From contig CAJXJK010000017.1 of assembly GCA_913054135.1 (NCBI GenBank), forward strand, positions 56,058 to 120,057: a DNA stretch of 64,000 nt, written 5' to 3'. Both the position numbers and the translations under genes were made by a program. The stretch is from an uncultured Flavobacteriales bacterium. Lineage in GTDB: Bacteria; Bacteroidota; Bacteroidia; Flavobacteriales_D; Crocinitomicaceae. Below, in pieces: positions 51,736 to 60,557 of this stretch (positions are counted from its first letter, which is position 1; each line of letters starts with the position of its first letter). The notes beneath the pieces were generated by a model. The model saw nothing but the letters and a program-made list of their open reading frames with translations, made no database searches and was not told where the DNA came from.

Positions 51736-52479
51736 ATGCCATTTACATTTTCACATCCAGCCATCATATTACCACTACTTAAGTTGAGTAAAAACAGAGT
51801 ATCAGCAACAGCATTATTTGCCGGTTCAATGGCTCCTGACTTTGAATATTTTATAAACTTTCAAATGAAACAAGTTCACGGTCATACAAATACCGGCATG
51901 TTTTATTATGATTTTCCATTAGCCATTCTACTGTGCTTTGCATTTCACTCATTAGTAAGAGATGCATTAATTCACTACTCCCCTAGATTTATAAAGAATC
52001 GTTGGTGTCATTACATTGGATATGATTGGAGCAAAAGATGGAAAGAGAACTGGAAAATGATCATGGTTTCAGCTATGATTGGAGTCTTTTCGCATACTTT
52101 TCTTGATAGCTTCACCCACCCTCACCGTTTTATGACCGAGCATATTGATTTTTTAAGTTCTACCGTTTCAATATTTGGTAGTGAAATGATCGTATACAAC
52201 ATTGGGCAAACATGGGGATCTGTTTTTGGTCTGATGGCTATTATGGCAGTAGTTATGAGAGAACCCGAAAAAAGACAATTCAGATCAGGTTTCAGAACGA
52301 AAATAATTTTTTGGATGCTAGCCGTTAGTGTTTCTATTCTTATATTGATGCTCAGAAACGTTCAGCATGCAGGTGACTTCATAGCCACCTCAATAGCTGG
52401 CGGATTAATCGGACTCATGGTTGCTCCGGCACTTATGAAAACTTTGAAAATTGAAGAAGAACAAGAAATTCTCTATTAA
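51736..52479 (+). CDS. DUF4184-family membrane protein
   Basis: 247 residues. MPFTFSHPAIILPLLKLS opens the DUF4184 family, followed by GSMAPDFEYF and FSHTFLDSFTHP, with about seven TM segments. Inner-membrane protein of unknown function. The conserved His/Asp positions (SHPA, APDFEY, SHTFLDSFTH) resemble metal-dependent hydrolase-type families in membranes but this is speculative. The next gene starts inside its 3' end (29-bp overlap). Confidence 0.8.
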   Translation: MPFTFSHPAIILPLLKLSKNRVSATALFAGSMAPDFEYFINFQMKQVHGHTNTGMFYYDFPLAILLCFAFHSLVRDALIHYSPRFIKNRWCHYIGYDWSKRWKENWKMIMVSAMIGVFSHTFLDSFTHPHRFMTEHIDFLSSTVSIFGSEMIVYNIGQTWGSVFGLMAIMAVVMREPEKRQFRSGFRTKIIFWMLAVSVSILILMLRNVQHAGDFIATSIAGGLIGLMVAPALMKTLKIEEEQEILY

Positions 52480-52837
52480 AGACAGAATCAGAAGTTTCAA
52501 ATTTGCGTTTGAAGGACTTGCTCATTTTTTCAAAACAGAGCACAACGCTTGGATTCATTTAGTAGCAACTGCAGTTGTTATAACACTAGGTCTCGTCTTT
52601 AATGTTTCAACTCATGAGTGGCTTTGGCTATCACTAGCAATTGCTCTGGTATTTATATCAGAGATATTCAATTCTGCCATTGAACGGAGCGTAGACCTTT
52701 CTACAACCGAAATTAATCCCATTGCGAAACAAGCTAAAGATCTTTCTGCAGGAGCCACTTTAGTGGCAGCCATATTTGCACTTATTGTAGGACTCACAGT
52801 CTTTATTCCTCATTTAGTCGATTATTTCGGTACGTAG
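52451..52837 (+). CDS. dgkA: Diacylglycerol kinase, DgkA family
   Basis: 128 residues from TTG at 52451 overlapping the previous gene by 29 bp. Three TM segments and the conserved EIFNSAIERSVDLS motif with the catalytic Glu and Asp positions of DgkA/UndPK enzymes. Phosphorylates diacylglycerol or undecaprenol at the inner membrane. The overlap suggests translational coupling with the DUF4184 protein. Length matches the family. Confidence 0.92.
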   Translation: MKKNKKFSIKDRIRSFKFAFEGLAHFFKTEHNAWIHLVATAVVITLGLVFNVSTHEWLWLSLAIALVFISEIFNSAIERSVDLSTTEINPIAKQAKDLSAGATLVAAIFALIVGLTVFIPHLVDYFGT

Positions 52838-52851
52838 AGTGTTTTGATGTT

Positions 52852-52859
52852 TATATTTG
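52852..52859 (+). promoter_or_regulatory. -7 box of the PP2C phosphatase gene
   Basis: TATATTTG matches TAnnTTTG exactly, 15 bp before the ATG at 52875. Confidence 0.5.
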
Positions 52860-52874
52860 ATTCAATAAATAATT

Positions 52875-54701
52875 ATGAAACTTACCGCCTTAATATTATT
52901 CTTGGTGATTGGCATGAGCAGTATTGCTCAAAGAACTCCAAACAAGTTAAACCTGCATGGAACCGTTTTGGGTTATGAATATGAACCAAAAACTATATTC
53001 AAAAAAGATCAAATTGACATTCAGGGAAGCGTTGGTGCGGTTAAACTAGAAGTGTTCTCTGGTTCAAAAAAAATTAGCTCTACAACTTCAAATTCTGGTG
53101 GTGATTTCTCATTAGGGATTCCGGCAAACGGCAAATATCAGCTTCGTTATTCAAAATCGGGATACGGAAGAAGTGCCATTGACATTGACTTAAATGGTGT
53201 GCCCGAAGAAATTGCAAAAGGCGGTTTATTGTTGAAAAATATTGAATTGTTATTGAATGACTTTGAGTCAGATAAAGCAATGGACAATGGAGAACCTTTC
53301 GGAAAGCTCTATTATTCAGGAGACAAATTTAAGTTCTCAGTAACTGAATTCTCAAAGAAAGAAGCCCTTTTTAAAAAGAGGGCAGATAATGCTCCAGCAA
53401 ATGTAATGATGAGTTCTGTTGAAAAGAACAAAGCGAACAATGCTAAGCCCTTCAAAGTTGGTAACATTGAAGAAGATATTATTGAAGAAGACTTAAACAC
53501 AGACTTAAACACAGACTTGAACTCTGAAACCATTCAGGGGCCTCAAATCATTTCAGTGAAAGAATTTGAAAAGATTAAATCTTCTAAACTCTCTGATATA
53601 AGTGGCTGGAAAAACTTAAATTCAGATGATATTTCAAAAAGATCAGAAGAGTTAGCAGCTGCTTGGGATCAGTTAGAAGAAGATAGACTTATTGCCGTAA
53701 CTCCTGAAGATTTTATGGCCATACAACTTAGAGAAGAGATGTTGAACTCGGCTGAGGCAGAGCTTGAGGCAGCTAAAGCCTATATAGATGAACAAGAAAG
53801 TAAACTATCAGCTCAAAGCAATTTGAATTATGCATTAATTGCGTTGGCACTGATTTTGGCAGGTTTGGCATTCTTTATTTTCAAAAGATTCAAAGAAAAA
53901 AAGGAAACAAATATTCTGTTAGAAGCTAAGAACAAAAAGATTACAGATAGTATTAATTATGCTGAGAGAATTCAGAGGTCCGTTTTATTGGCGGATGAGC
54001 AAATTGCAGCAATCCTTCCAAATTCATTTATATTTTACAAGCCTCTTGATGTAGTAAGTGGAGATTTTTATTGGGTCTCTGAGATTGGCAACAAGGTAAT
54101 TTTTTCTGCAGTTGATTGTACAGGACATGGAGTGCCGGGAGCATTTATGTCACTAATAGCAAACACCCTTCTTAATCAAATTGTGAACGAGAAGAAAATT
54201 ACCGAACCAGCTAAAATCCTTGAAGAATTGCACAATGGTATTGTGAACTCTTTACATCAAGAAGATGACGCATATCTTTCGCAAGATGGAATGGACATGT
54301 CTATTTGTACCCTGAACAAGACTTCAAACGAGCTTTCTTTTGCTGGAGCAATGAACCCAGGTTTCATTGTACAATCAGGAGAAGTCAAAGAATTGATGGC
54401 GAGCTTGAACGGAGTCGGCGGAGTAATTCAATCAAGAAGAAAAAGACCAGTTCGATTTATTGAAGAAAAGGTCCAAGTAAATAGAGGCGATTCACTCTTC
54501 TTATTTTCAGATGGATTTATGGATCAATTTGGAGGAAGTGAAAACAAGAAATTCAACATTCAACGCTTTAAAGAAATGCTTGTTAAATTGAATGGATTAA
54601 GCCCTGAAGATCAAAAGAAAAAAGCAGAACAGACTTTTAATAATTGGAAAGGTGAAACGCATCAAATTGATGATGTCTTGCTGATGGGTGTGAAATTCTA
54701 G
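52875..54701 (+). CDS. SiaA-like membrane PP2C/SpoIIE serine phosphatase
   Basis: 608 residues. Signal sequence ending SSIAQ, an N-terminal carboxypeptidase-like beta domain (about 35-120), an acidic linker containing a short DLNT repeat, helices, one TM segment (about 318-337), a coiled coil with ITDSINYAERIQRSVL, and a SpoIIE/PP2C domain (about 390-608) with VVSGDFYWV, AVDCTGHGVPGAFMS (metal-binding Asp) and SDGFMDQFGG. In SiaABC systems, SiaA dephosphorylates SiaC, and SiaC and SiaB homologues are encoded convergently just downstream. It overlaps the SiaC-like gene by 4 bp with shared CTAG stop codons. Confidence 0.88.
   Translation: MKLTALILFLVIGMSSIAQRTPNKLNLHGTVLGYEYEPKTIFKKDQIDIQGSVGAVKLEVFSGSKKISSTTSNSGGDFSLGIPANGKYQLRYSKSGYGRSAIDIDLNGVPEEIAKGGLLLKNIELLLNDFESDKAMDNGEPFGKLYYSGDKFKFSVTEFSKKEALFKKRADNAPANVMMSSVEKNKANNAKPFKVGNIEEDIIEEDLNTDLNTDLNSETIQGPQIISVKEFEKIKSSKLSDISGWKNLNSDDISKRSEELAAAWDQLEEDRLIAVTPEDFMAIQLREEMLNSAEAELEAAKAYIDEQESKLSAQSNLNYALIALALILAGLAFFIFKRFKEKKETNILLEAKNKKITDSINYAERIQRSVLLADEQIAAILPNSFIFYKPLDVVSGDFYWVSEIGNKVIFSAVDCTGHGVPGAFMSLIANTLLNQIVNEKKITEPAKILEELHNGIVNSLHQEDDAYLSQDGMDMSICTLNKTSNELSFAGAMNPGFIVQSGEVKELMASLNGVGGVIQSRRKRPVRFIEEKVQVNRGDSLFLFSDGFMDQFGGSENKKFNIQRFKEMLVKLNGLSPEDQKKKAEQTFNNWKGETHQIDDVLLMGVKF
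53490..53525 (+). repeat. 12-bp tandem repeat within the phosphatase gene
   Basis: Two perfect copies of GACTTAAACACA (53490-53501, 53502-53513) and a diverged third (GACTTGAACTCT) encode DLNT-DLNT-DLNS in the acidic linker. In-frame, so copy-number change would only alter linker length. Confidence 0.8.
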
Positions 54702-55075
54702 TATTCAACTACGTCAACCGGAACTTGCAAAAACTTCTGAAATTCCAATCCTTTTTGTTGCATTAGCTCATCACCCTTTTTGTGCCTCCAAACAACTTTA
54801 GCATCCTTACCAGTCTCCATGATATCTTCAATAATATAAAGCATATTGAAAACCTTCTTGACAGACCCTGAATTGAAATACTCCAGGTCAACTACCAAAT
54901 GAGTTTGAGCGCTTGGTGATTCACTGTAGTCCATTAGCCATTTTATGATCGGCTCATAGAAAGAATGTGCATCTTCAGGATATGATCTTCCAGAGATTTC
55001 AAAAGTCGAAGTTTCTTTCTCAAACGTTACGTTTGGGGTCTCTTCTGTTCCTTCTATTTTTAGGCTATTACTCAT
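54698..55075 (-). CDS. SiaC-like regulatory phosphoprotein (DUF1987)
   Basis: 125 residues, DUF1987 family. Contains LVVDLEYFNSGSVKKVFNML at about 60-79; the Ser69 in YFNSGS occupies the position of the phosphorylated Thr68 of Pseudomonas aeruginosa SiaC. SiaC switches between a kinase SiaB and a phosphatase SiaA and in its unphosphorylated form acts on a partner enzyme, there the diguanylate cyclase SiaD. No GGDEF gene is in the window. Convergent with the SiaA-like gene and 5 bp downstream of the SiaB-like gene, with which it forms an operon. Confidence 0.88.
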   Translation of the reverse strand: MSNSLKIEGTEETPNVTFEKETSTFEISGRSYPEDAHSFYEPIIKWLMDYSESPSAQTHLVVDLEYFNSGSVKKVFNMLYIIEDIMETGKDAKVVWRHKKGDELMQQKGLEFQKFLQVPVDVVEY

Positions 55076-55080
55076 TTGCG

Positions 55081-56151
55081 CTACAAGGTAGCACTAAAAG
55101 AATAAAAGGACAAGTTTTCATTTACATCTTCGAAGGAATAATGGATTTCTCCGTCGGATTGCCTGAACATCTCGATAACTCCAATTCCAGCTCCTTGATC
55201 TTCTGAAATGGTATTGCTCATCAATTGCTCTTTATAACGTTTAGATAATTGAATATTGTCTAGCCCTACAAGAGAGTCTAAGTGACCTTTCAATTTAACA
55301 GCAGCATCCTTCTTTATGAAGTTACCCGTTTTCATTGTGTATACTCCTTTATCAAGAGCAACCAAAAACAATCCTTCTTGACTGCCATCAAATGGCACGG
55401 CATGTCTATTCATGTTTTGAAGCAACTCAATTAAAATGTAAAGGCTCTTCTTTTTGAATACTAGATCTTCATTCTTTAACTGAAGGTTAGATTCAAACAA
55501 TTTAAATAGTGGCAAAATTGACTCTTGCGAAAAGTCTCCTTTTCTGAGTAAAACAATCTTGTTCTCAAGTAACTCATCATACATTGAAATGGTATCTTCA
55601 ATCTTGATGCCATCAGAACTGTCTTCCTTTTTCATTTTTAATTGCATGAAAAAGTTAGAGTATTGATCATTAATATCAATGAAACTATATGCAGGTGGGT
55701 TCTTTGTTTTTCGCGCCATCTCAATTAATCCTAACCCACCTCCACCTTTAGCGTTGAGTGCATTGTTCCCTAAAGAATTCAAATAGATTTCTTTAAGCTC
55801 GGCCTGCGATAGATTTTGTAAAGAGTCTAAACTCTCAATCAGAGTTTCCTTGTTTTCTTCTTCAACGGGATTAGCAGTTGCTAAATAGTGCGTTCCATCT
55901 AATTGGCGCATCATAAAAAACTTAGCTGTACCGCCTAGATCAACTTCTTGCTCTTCATCTGAATGTCTAATAATGTTTTGAAAACACTCGGCTATTAGAT
56001 AGGAAACTCTCTTTTTAATTGACTTTCCTTCATCACTACTAGTCTCTTGAATTCGCATCAGTACCTCAGTGAGGTCGTCATCAAATTCGCCCATATAAAA
56101 AAGGCTAAAGCTGTCTTGTTTAAGTCGACTATAAAGTGAATATATTTCCAT
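55081..56151 (-). CDS. SiaB-like kinase with two fused kinase domains
   Basis: 356 residues made of two SiaB/DUF6272-type ATPase modules (about 1-176 and 186-356). Each has an N box (ECFQNIIRHS with E55/N59; ELLQNMNRHA with E242/N246) and a G box (GGGGLGLIEMARK; GAGIGVIEMFRQS). SiaB is normally a single-domain protein kinase that phosphorylates SiaC, so this is a gene fusion giving an obligate pseudo-dimer. It is expressed with the SiaC-like gene 5 bp downstream and faces the SiaA-like phosphatase. Which half phosphorylates SiaC cannot be told. Confidence 0.85.
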   Translation of the reverse strand: MEIYSLYSRLKQDSFSLFYMGEFDDDLTEVLMRIQETSSDEGKSIKKRVSYLIAECFQNIIRHSDEEQEVDLGGTAKFFMMRQLDGTHYLATANPVEEENKETLIESLDSLQNLSQAELKEIYLNSLGNNALNAKGGGGLGLIEMARKTKNPPAYSFIDINDQYSNFFMQLKMKKEDSSDGIKIEDTISMYDELLENKIVLLRKGDFSQESILPLFKLFESNLQLKNEDLVFKKKSLYILIELLQNMNRHAVPFDGSQEGLFLVALDKGVYTMKTGNFIKKDAAVKLKGHLDSLVGLDNIQLSKRYKEQLMSNTISEDQGAGIGVIEMFRQSDGEIHYSFEDVNENLSFYSFSATL

Positions 56152-56193
56152 GCACGAAAATTCACTTTAATATTACGAATAATAATTGGTTTA

Positions 56194-57636
56194 TTAAGGC
56201 TCCCCGATACGCTTTCTCTCTGAGGGTGTCATTGCTTCTTTAATGTAAAAGAAGGTTTTGTCAATTGACTCATATTCTCCATCTGGAGAAGGAGATGGCG
56301 CAGGTGCTAAAGCTATAAATCCTGATTGATCTATTAGATAGTATGTTGAAACACCAGACACTTTGTAATCCTCTTTTAAATCACTGTCATGACCGACATA
56401 AAAAATGTCCCAATCCATCTCAGGATTATCAGCTCTAAACTTATCATAAGTGGCCTTCTCCTTGTCAGTACAAACTGAAAGGAAAGAAATGAACTCTCCG
56501 TAATCTTTTCTCAAATCATTTATGATCTTCATTTCAACTTTGGCTTTTTCATTCCATGTCTCAAAGAAGTTAAAATAGACGAACTTGCCTTGATAATTCA
56601 TCCAAGTAATTGCATCATCATTTAAACTATCTTTAAGTTGGATGATTGGTGCAGGAAAACCTGGTTCTAATGAAGTTAAGAAGTCCTTTACATTTTTTGC
56701 TACCGTCGCATTTACCTGATATTTAGCATGACTCTCTAATGAGTCTAACATGATTATAATATTTCTTTTTTGATCGTCTCGTTTATAATACTGCTTGCCT
56801 AACTGATCGATCATCACTAGCTCTCTCACTTCAGGATTACTTAAAAACAAATCTTGCTTCAAGACAGACATCAACTTGGTTGGACTTGAATTGTAAATTG
56901 CCATGTTAATTTCGGCTTCAATCGTAGGTTGATAATCATCAAAGTTTTTACCGTAAAAACCTTTGAAAAACTTCATGTACTGGTCATTCTCGTAATAAAC
57001 TGGGAAAGGCTCAACAAAGCTTAAAAATGTTTCTAACCTTTTTTGACTTTTCTTATTTCCACCAAATGTCTGTTTCATTTCGGCAACATTGTACCTAACA
57101 TAAGTCAAAAAATACTCGTCTTTAACATGAGCATATGCATCTGAAGCATAGGTCATGAAAGTATCTAAATAAGTTAAAAATTGACCTTTCGCGATATCTT
57201 CTTCGTGATAGTAAACAAATGAATCAAACCATTGATTGTACTGCAAAATTCTGTAGTTTATATCAGAGGTGTCAAGCGCAAAAAACATGATATCTGTTCT
57301 TTGATTTTGAAAACTAATCGCCTGATTTTCGGCTGCTGGAAAATAGATCTCGTAAGTCGTTTTTGGAGCCAAATAAATAGGAGCTTCAGTTTTACCAACC
57401 TCTATGATTCCTTTAAAAGTAGCACCATTATCAAGTGAAATATGAAAAGTACTGTCTTCAGCAGCAACTTCACCTTCACCTAACTTAATTTTTGTCATGG
57501 TGACATAGTCTTGATAAGTGTACAAAGACACCTTTTCACCAACAAATGCAGGTGCAAACCCTTTTATCTCGAATTCTTGAGCATTTGCTGCCACAAGACC
57601 AAAACAACATAATATGGTAAATAAATAAGCCTTCAT
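56194..57636 (-). CDS. Secreted thioredoxin-fold protein lacking CxxC
   Basis: 480 residues. Signal peptide ending AANAQ, then a DUF4369-like beta domain (about 22-110), a helical middle, and a TlpA-type thioredoxin-fold domain (about 335-470, GKFVYFNFFETWNEKAKVEM, FISFLSVCTDKE, STYYLIDQSG). In TlpA-type proteins the segment after the first strand holds CxxC (ASWCGPC); here it reads ETWNEKA, so the redox pair is lost. Probably a structural or binding role in the periplasm. 9 bp downstream of coaD. Confidence 0.82.
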   Translation of the reverse strand: MKAYLFTILCCFGLVAANAQEFEIKGFAPAFVGEKVSLYTYQDYVTMTKIKLGEGEVAAEDSTFHISLDNGATFKGIIEVGKTEAPIYLAPKTTYEIYFPAAENQAISFQNQRTDIMFFALDTSDINYRILQYNQWFDSFVYYHEEDIAKGQFLTYLDTFMTYASDAYAHVKDEYFLTYVRYNVAEMKQTFGGNKKSQKRLETFLSFVEPFPVYYENDQYMKFFKGFYGKNFDDYQPTIEAEINMAIYNSSPTKLMSVLKQDLFLSNPEVRELVMIDQLGKQYYKRDDQKRNIIIMLDSLESHAKYQVNATVAKNVKDFLTSLEPGFPAPIIQLKDSLNDDAITWMNYQGKFVYFNFFETWNEKAKVEMKIINDLRKDYGEFISFLSVCTDKEKATYDKFRADNPEMDWDIFYVGHDSDLKEDYKVSGVSTYYLIDQSGFIALAPAPSPSPDGEYESIDKTFFYIKEAMTPSERKRIGEP

Positions 57637-57645
57637 TAAATACTT

Positions 57646-58110
57646 TTATAATATAATTAGCTCTTCGCTATTCGTTACAAATTCTGTAATATCTCCGTTA
57701 TTCTTCTTTATTTCTCGCACAATTGATGAACTTATGGGTGCTAAATCTGGAGCGCTCATCAAAAAGATAGTTTCCACATCAGACATCTTTGCATTCATTT
57801 GTGCAATTGCTTGTTCATAGTCAGCATCTGAAGCATTACGTATACCTCTAATCAAATACTGGGCCCCTTTCTCGTTGCAAAGGTCAACAGTCAAACAACT
57901 GAAATCTAATACTGATACTTTACTATTGCCTTTGAAGATTGAAAGAATGTGCTTTTTTCGGCTTTCTAATGAGTAGAATGACTTCTTCTTTTGATTCACA
58001 CCTATAGCAACAATAATCTCGTCAAACAAAGGCAAGAAACGTTCTACAATATCTTGATGACCTTTTGTGAAGGGATCAAATGAACCTGGAAAAACTGCAA
58101 CTCTTTTCAT
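57646..58110 (-). CDS. coaD: Phosphopantetheine adenylyltransferase
   Basis: 154 residues. Nucleotidyltransferase motif AVFPGSFDPFTKGHQDIVER (TGHxxH-like), the GVNQKKKSFYSLESR segment, RGIRNASDADYEQAIAQMN and the ISSSIVREI motif near the end. Transfers AMP to 4'-phosphopantetheine in coenzyme A synthesis. Located in a minus-strand group with rsmD, DUF3822 and a secreted thioredoxin-fold protein, a common layout in the phylum. Firm assignment. Confidence 0.97.
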   Translation of the reverse strand: MKRVAVFPGSFDPFTKGHQDIVERFLPLFDEIIVAIGVNQKKKSFYSLESRKKHILSIFKGNSKVSVLDFSCLTVDLCNEKGAQYLIRGIRNASDADYEQAIAQMNAKMSDVETIFLMSAPDLAPISSSIVREIKKNNGDITEFVTNSEELIIL

Positions 58111-58175
58111 AAGAATGACTTTAATGTAAAATTACGATAAAATGATGGCTTAGGTTTCTCTGCCCTCATAGAGTA

Positions 58176-58706
58176 TTAACAAAAGAAACTGAAGTTCACA
58201 CCTCCATAGTTCCTGGTATTGTCTAATCGGGGATGCTTTGAGAAGTCATTTTCTTTGCCATGTTCAAGTATAAACATCCCGTCTTCTTTAAGGTGATCTC
58301 CTTCTAACAACTTATCTACAAAGCGATCTAAGTCTTTCATTCCGAAGGGAGGATCGGCAAAAATTACATCAAACTTATTTTTTGAAGTCTCTATAAAATT
58401 GAAAGCTTCATTTCTTTGAATAGTCCAATTTTCATCTTCAAATTCTTCTTGAACTTTTCTTAAATGCTTAACAACTCCTGGATGTTTCTCAACACTCAAA
58501 ACACTCTCAGCATCTCTTGATAAGAATTCGGCACTGATATTCCCAGTTCCTGCGAATAAATCAAGCACAGACGTTGACTCCCAATCTAATTTATTTTGAA
58601 GGATATTGAATAAGGCCTCTTTAGCAAAATCAGTTGTAGGCCTAGATGGAAACTTCTTTGGAAATACTATTTTTTTTCCGCGATATTTACCACTAACTAC
58701 ACGCAA
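58176..58706 (-). CDS. rsmD: 16S rRNA (guanine-966-N2)-methyltransferase RsmD
   Basis: 176 residues from TTG at 58706. MRVVSGKYRGKKIVFPK is the normal opening, so TTG is the true start, and the start overlaps the DUF3822 gene by 10 bp. SAM-binding motif VLDLFAGTGNISAEFLSR and the catalytic NPPY-like DPPF in FADPPFGM. Methylates G966 in the 30S subunit. Order DUF3822-rsmD-coaD is typical of Bacteroidota. Confidence 0.95.
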   Translation of the reverse strand: MRVVSGKYRGKKIVFPKKFPSRPTTDFAKEALFNILQNKLDWESTSVLDLFAGTGNISAEFLSRDAESVLSVEKHPGVVKHLRKVQEEFEDENWTIQRNEAFNFIETSKNKFDVIFADPPFGMKDLDRFVDKLLEGDHLKEDGMFILEHGKENDFSKHPRLDNTRNYGGVNFSFFC

Positions 58707-59461
58707 AGTAATTGCTTTGATTGTAAGAATCTATCAGACATCTCAGGCTTATCTGAAATCTTAATTCGATTGGCAAAAAAACCTTGTAATTCTGATAGTT
58801 GCTCCCATTTGGAATTGACGCCATAAAGACAAACATCCATCTTTTTTTGATCCATTTCTTTTTGCTCTAAGACAAATAAAACATGGTAAACCAAATCAGC
58901 CAAATTGGTAAAATCAAAACGATTAAAGTATTGAAGTTTAGTTTTGGCAGTGATTAACAGATAAAAACTATTATCATCAATGTGAATGTGGATCTTGGGG
59001 CTAAATGTTGGTTGATCAAACACTCCTTTTAACATTACCGTCACTGGGTGAATTATCTTAACCCTTGGGAATTTAATCACGAATAGTGACTTCATCCAAA
59101 GTGGTAATTCGTAAATATTCACGATTCCTAATTCTGGAATTCGATTGTAATCTAGATTATCAATTGGTGCAGGGTAATTCAGCTTAAAAACATCTTCTGG
59201 CTTAGAATGATTGAATAAATCAACCGGGATCAATGTATTTCTAAATCCACCTGCCGTAGCACAGAACGCCTCATAATCATAAGTCATCTCAGGAATCGTC
59301 ATTGCGGCCTGAACAGCATCACGATTGAAATCTTCAAAAGTTAAAGATTGATGAAAAGAAATAGATTTAGTGTCGCGCTTAATGGCACTTACTTCTAAAC
59401 TTGATTCACTCAAAGACATGCATAACACATGTTGAAATGCATCTTCTTTTCTAAGTGACAT
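58697..59461 (-). CDS. DUF3822-family protein
   Basis: 254 residues, with the ASKHA-like (actin/Hsp70-fold) arrangement of DUF3822: N-terminal strands with SESSLEVSAIKRD, central LNYPAPIDNLDYNRIPELGIVNIYELP, and C-terminal ITAKTKLQYFNRFDFTNLADLVYHVLFVLEQ. Its position immediately before rsmD is conserved in the phylum, hinting at a role in RNA modification or coupling (inference). Overlaps rsmD by 10 bp. Confidence 0.88.
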   Translation of the reverse strand: MSLRKEDAFQHVLCMSLSESSLEVSAIKRDTKSISFHQSLTFEDFNRDAVQAAMTIPEMTYDYEAFCATAGGFRNTLIPVDLFNHSKPEDVFKLNYPAPIDNLDYNRIPELGIVNIYELPLWMKSLFVIKFPRVKIIHPVTVMLKGVFDQPTFSPKIHIHIDDNSFYLLITAKTKLQYFNRFDFTNLADLVYHVLFVLEQKEMDQKKMDVCLYGVNSKWEQLSELQGFFANRIKISDKPEMSDRFLQSKQLLCV

Positions 59462-59463
59462 CT

Positions 59464-60432
59464 TTATTTAGACCAGTTGTCTTTTAAGTGATTATCAGTT
59501 TTCGATCCGATCTGATACACCTTGTATCCTTCGTCAGGATGCAACATTGGGTGCTTCATTTCAATCAATAATGTTGGAACCTTTAGGTCACCTTTCATAA
59601 TTGATGAAGTATCAAGAACAACTAACTGCTTAGAAAACGGAACATATCTCAAAGAATCAGGGTGGAATTCAATTTCACCTCCAATTTTTTCTCTCGAAGT
59701 CAAATATCTATCAGATGTAAAGATCGCATCCATTACAGGGATATAGTTCGTATCTCTTTTGAACTCTACTAATCCTTTCTCTTTATTGAACCAAATTTTA
59801 TTTCCAGCTCTACGAGCAATCGCGGTAGCTTCTTCTTCAGTCATCAATAAATCAATTGGTCTATCATCTCCATAAATAAGAGCTCTTTCATCTAAAGAAA
59901 TCTTTCTTTCAGGAATAGCTCCAATTTTAGAAATATCCATTTTCTTACCATTCTTCACGAAATCAATCAAATCATCCATGTTGTTGGTATAAGTAGAATC
60001 AGCTTCTTTATAAGCAGCTTGAGCAGCTTTAATATCAGCCATTCTCGTTTTGATCTCTAAATCTCTTTGCTCCCAAGCATTGTCAAAGTCAACTTGAGTT
60101 TGAACTGAAGAATAGTTTTGGTAAAGAATATAAGCCGAACCACCTAGCATTACCACTAGCACTATCCAACCAACAAATGACTTGATTAAATCAAATAAGT
60201 AAAGGAACCAAACAATACTCACCAAGATGATGAGAAGAGCAGCATATAAGAACATTGGCTCTTGCATGATTTCAACATCACTTTTCACCTTTGTCACTGG
60301 ATTTTGAACCGTAACAATCTCAGGCGTTACTGCCAAATACAATACATAAATTCCTACCCCTAAAAATACGGTAGGTAAAAGGTATCGCTTGATGTAATAA
60401 AATATGTCGTCTACTTTGTCCAAAGAACTCAT
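59464..60432 (-). CDS. Conserved membrane protein, unknown function
   Basis: 322 residues. Three TM segments in the N-terminal 110 residues (about 16-35, 60-80, 85-105), a coiled coil (QRDLEIKTRMADIKAAQAAYKEAD) and a soluble C-terminal part (about 160-322) with IGGEIEFHPDSLRYVPFSKQL. Widespread in Bacteroidota and placed before DUF3822, as here. Probably anchored in the inner membrane with the C-terminal part cytoplasmic. First gene of the operon ending at 56194. Confidence 0.78.
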   Translation of the reverse strand: MSSLDKVDDIFYYIKRYLLPTVFLGVGIYVLYLAVTPEIVTVQNPVTKVKSDVEIMQEPMFLYAALLIILVSIVWFLYLFDLIKSFVGWIVLVVMLGGSAYILYQNYSSVQTQVDFDNAWEQRDLEIKTRMADIKAAQAAYKEADSTYTNNMDDLIDFVKNGKKMDISKIGAIPERKISLDERALIYGDDRPIDLLMTEEEATAIARRAGNKIWFNKEKGLVEFKRDTNYIPVMDAIFTSDRYLTSREKIGGEIEFHPDSLRYVPFSKQLVVLDTSSIMKGDLKVPTLLIEMKHPMLHPDEGYKVYQIGSKTDNHLKDNWSK

Positions 60433-60467
60433 TCTTGTATCTTAAATGTTTGTAATCCTAATCCCAA

Positions 60468-60475
60468 CAAAACTA
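60468..60475 (-). promoter_or_regulatory. -7 box of the minus-strand coaD group
   Basis: On the minus strand TAGTTTTG matches TAnnTTTG exactly and lies 35 bp before the ATG at 60432. Confidence 0.5.
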
Positions 60476-60557
60476 CAATTTTTTTTAAAGTGCGAAAGGT
60501 CAGTCAATATATTTTTTCCATATTTAACTCAATGATTCGAACAGTAAGCCATTTCTT

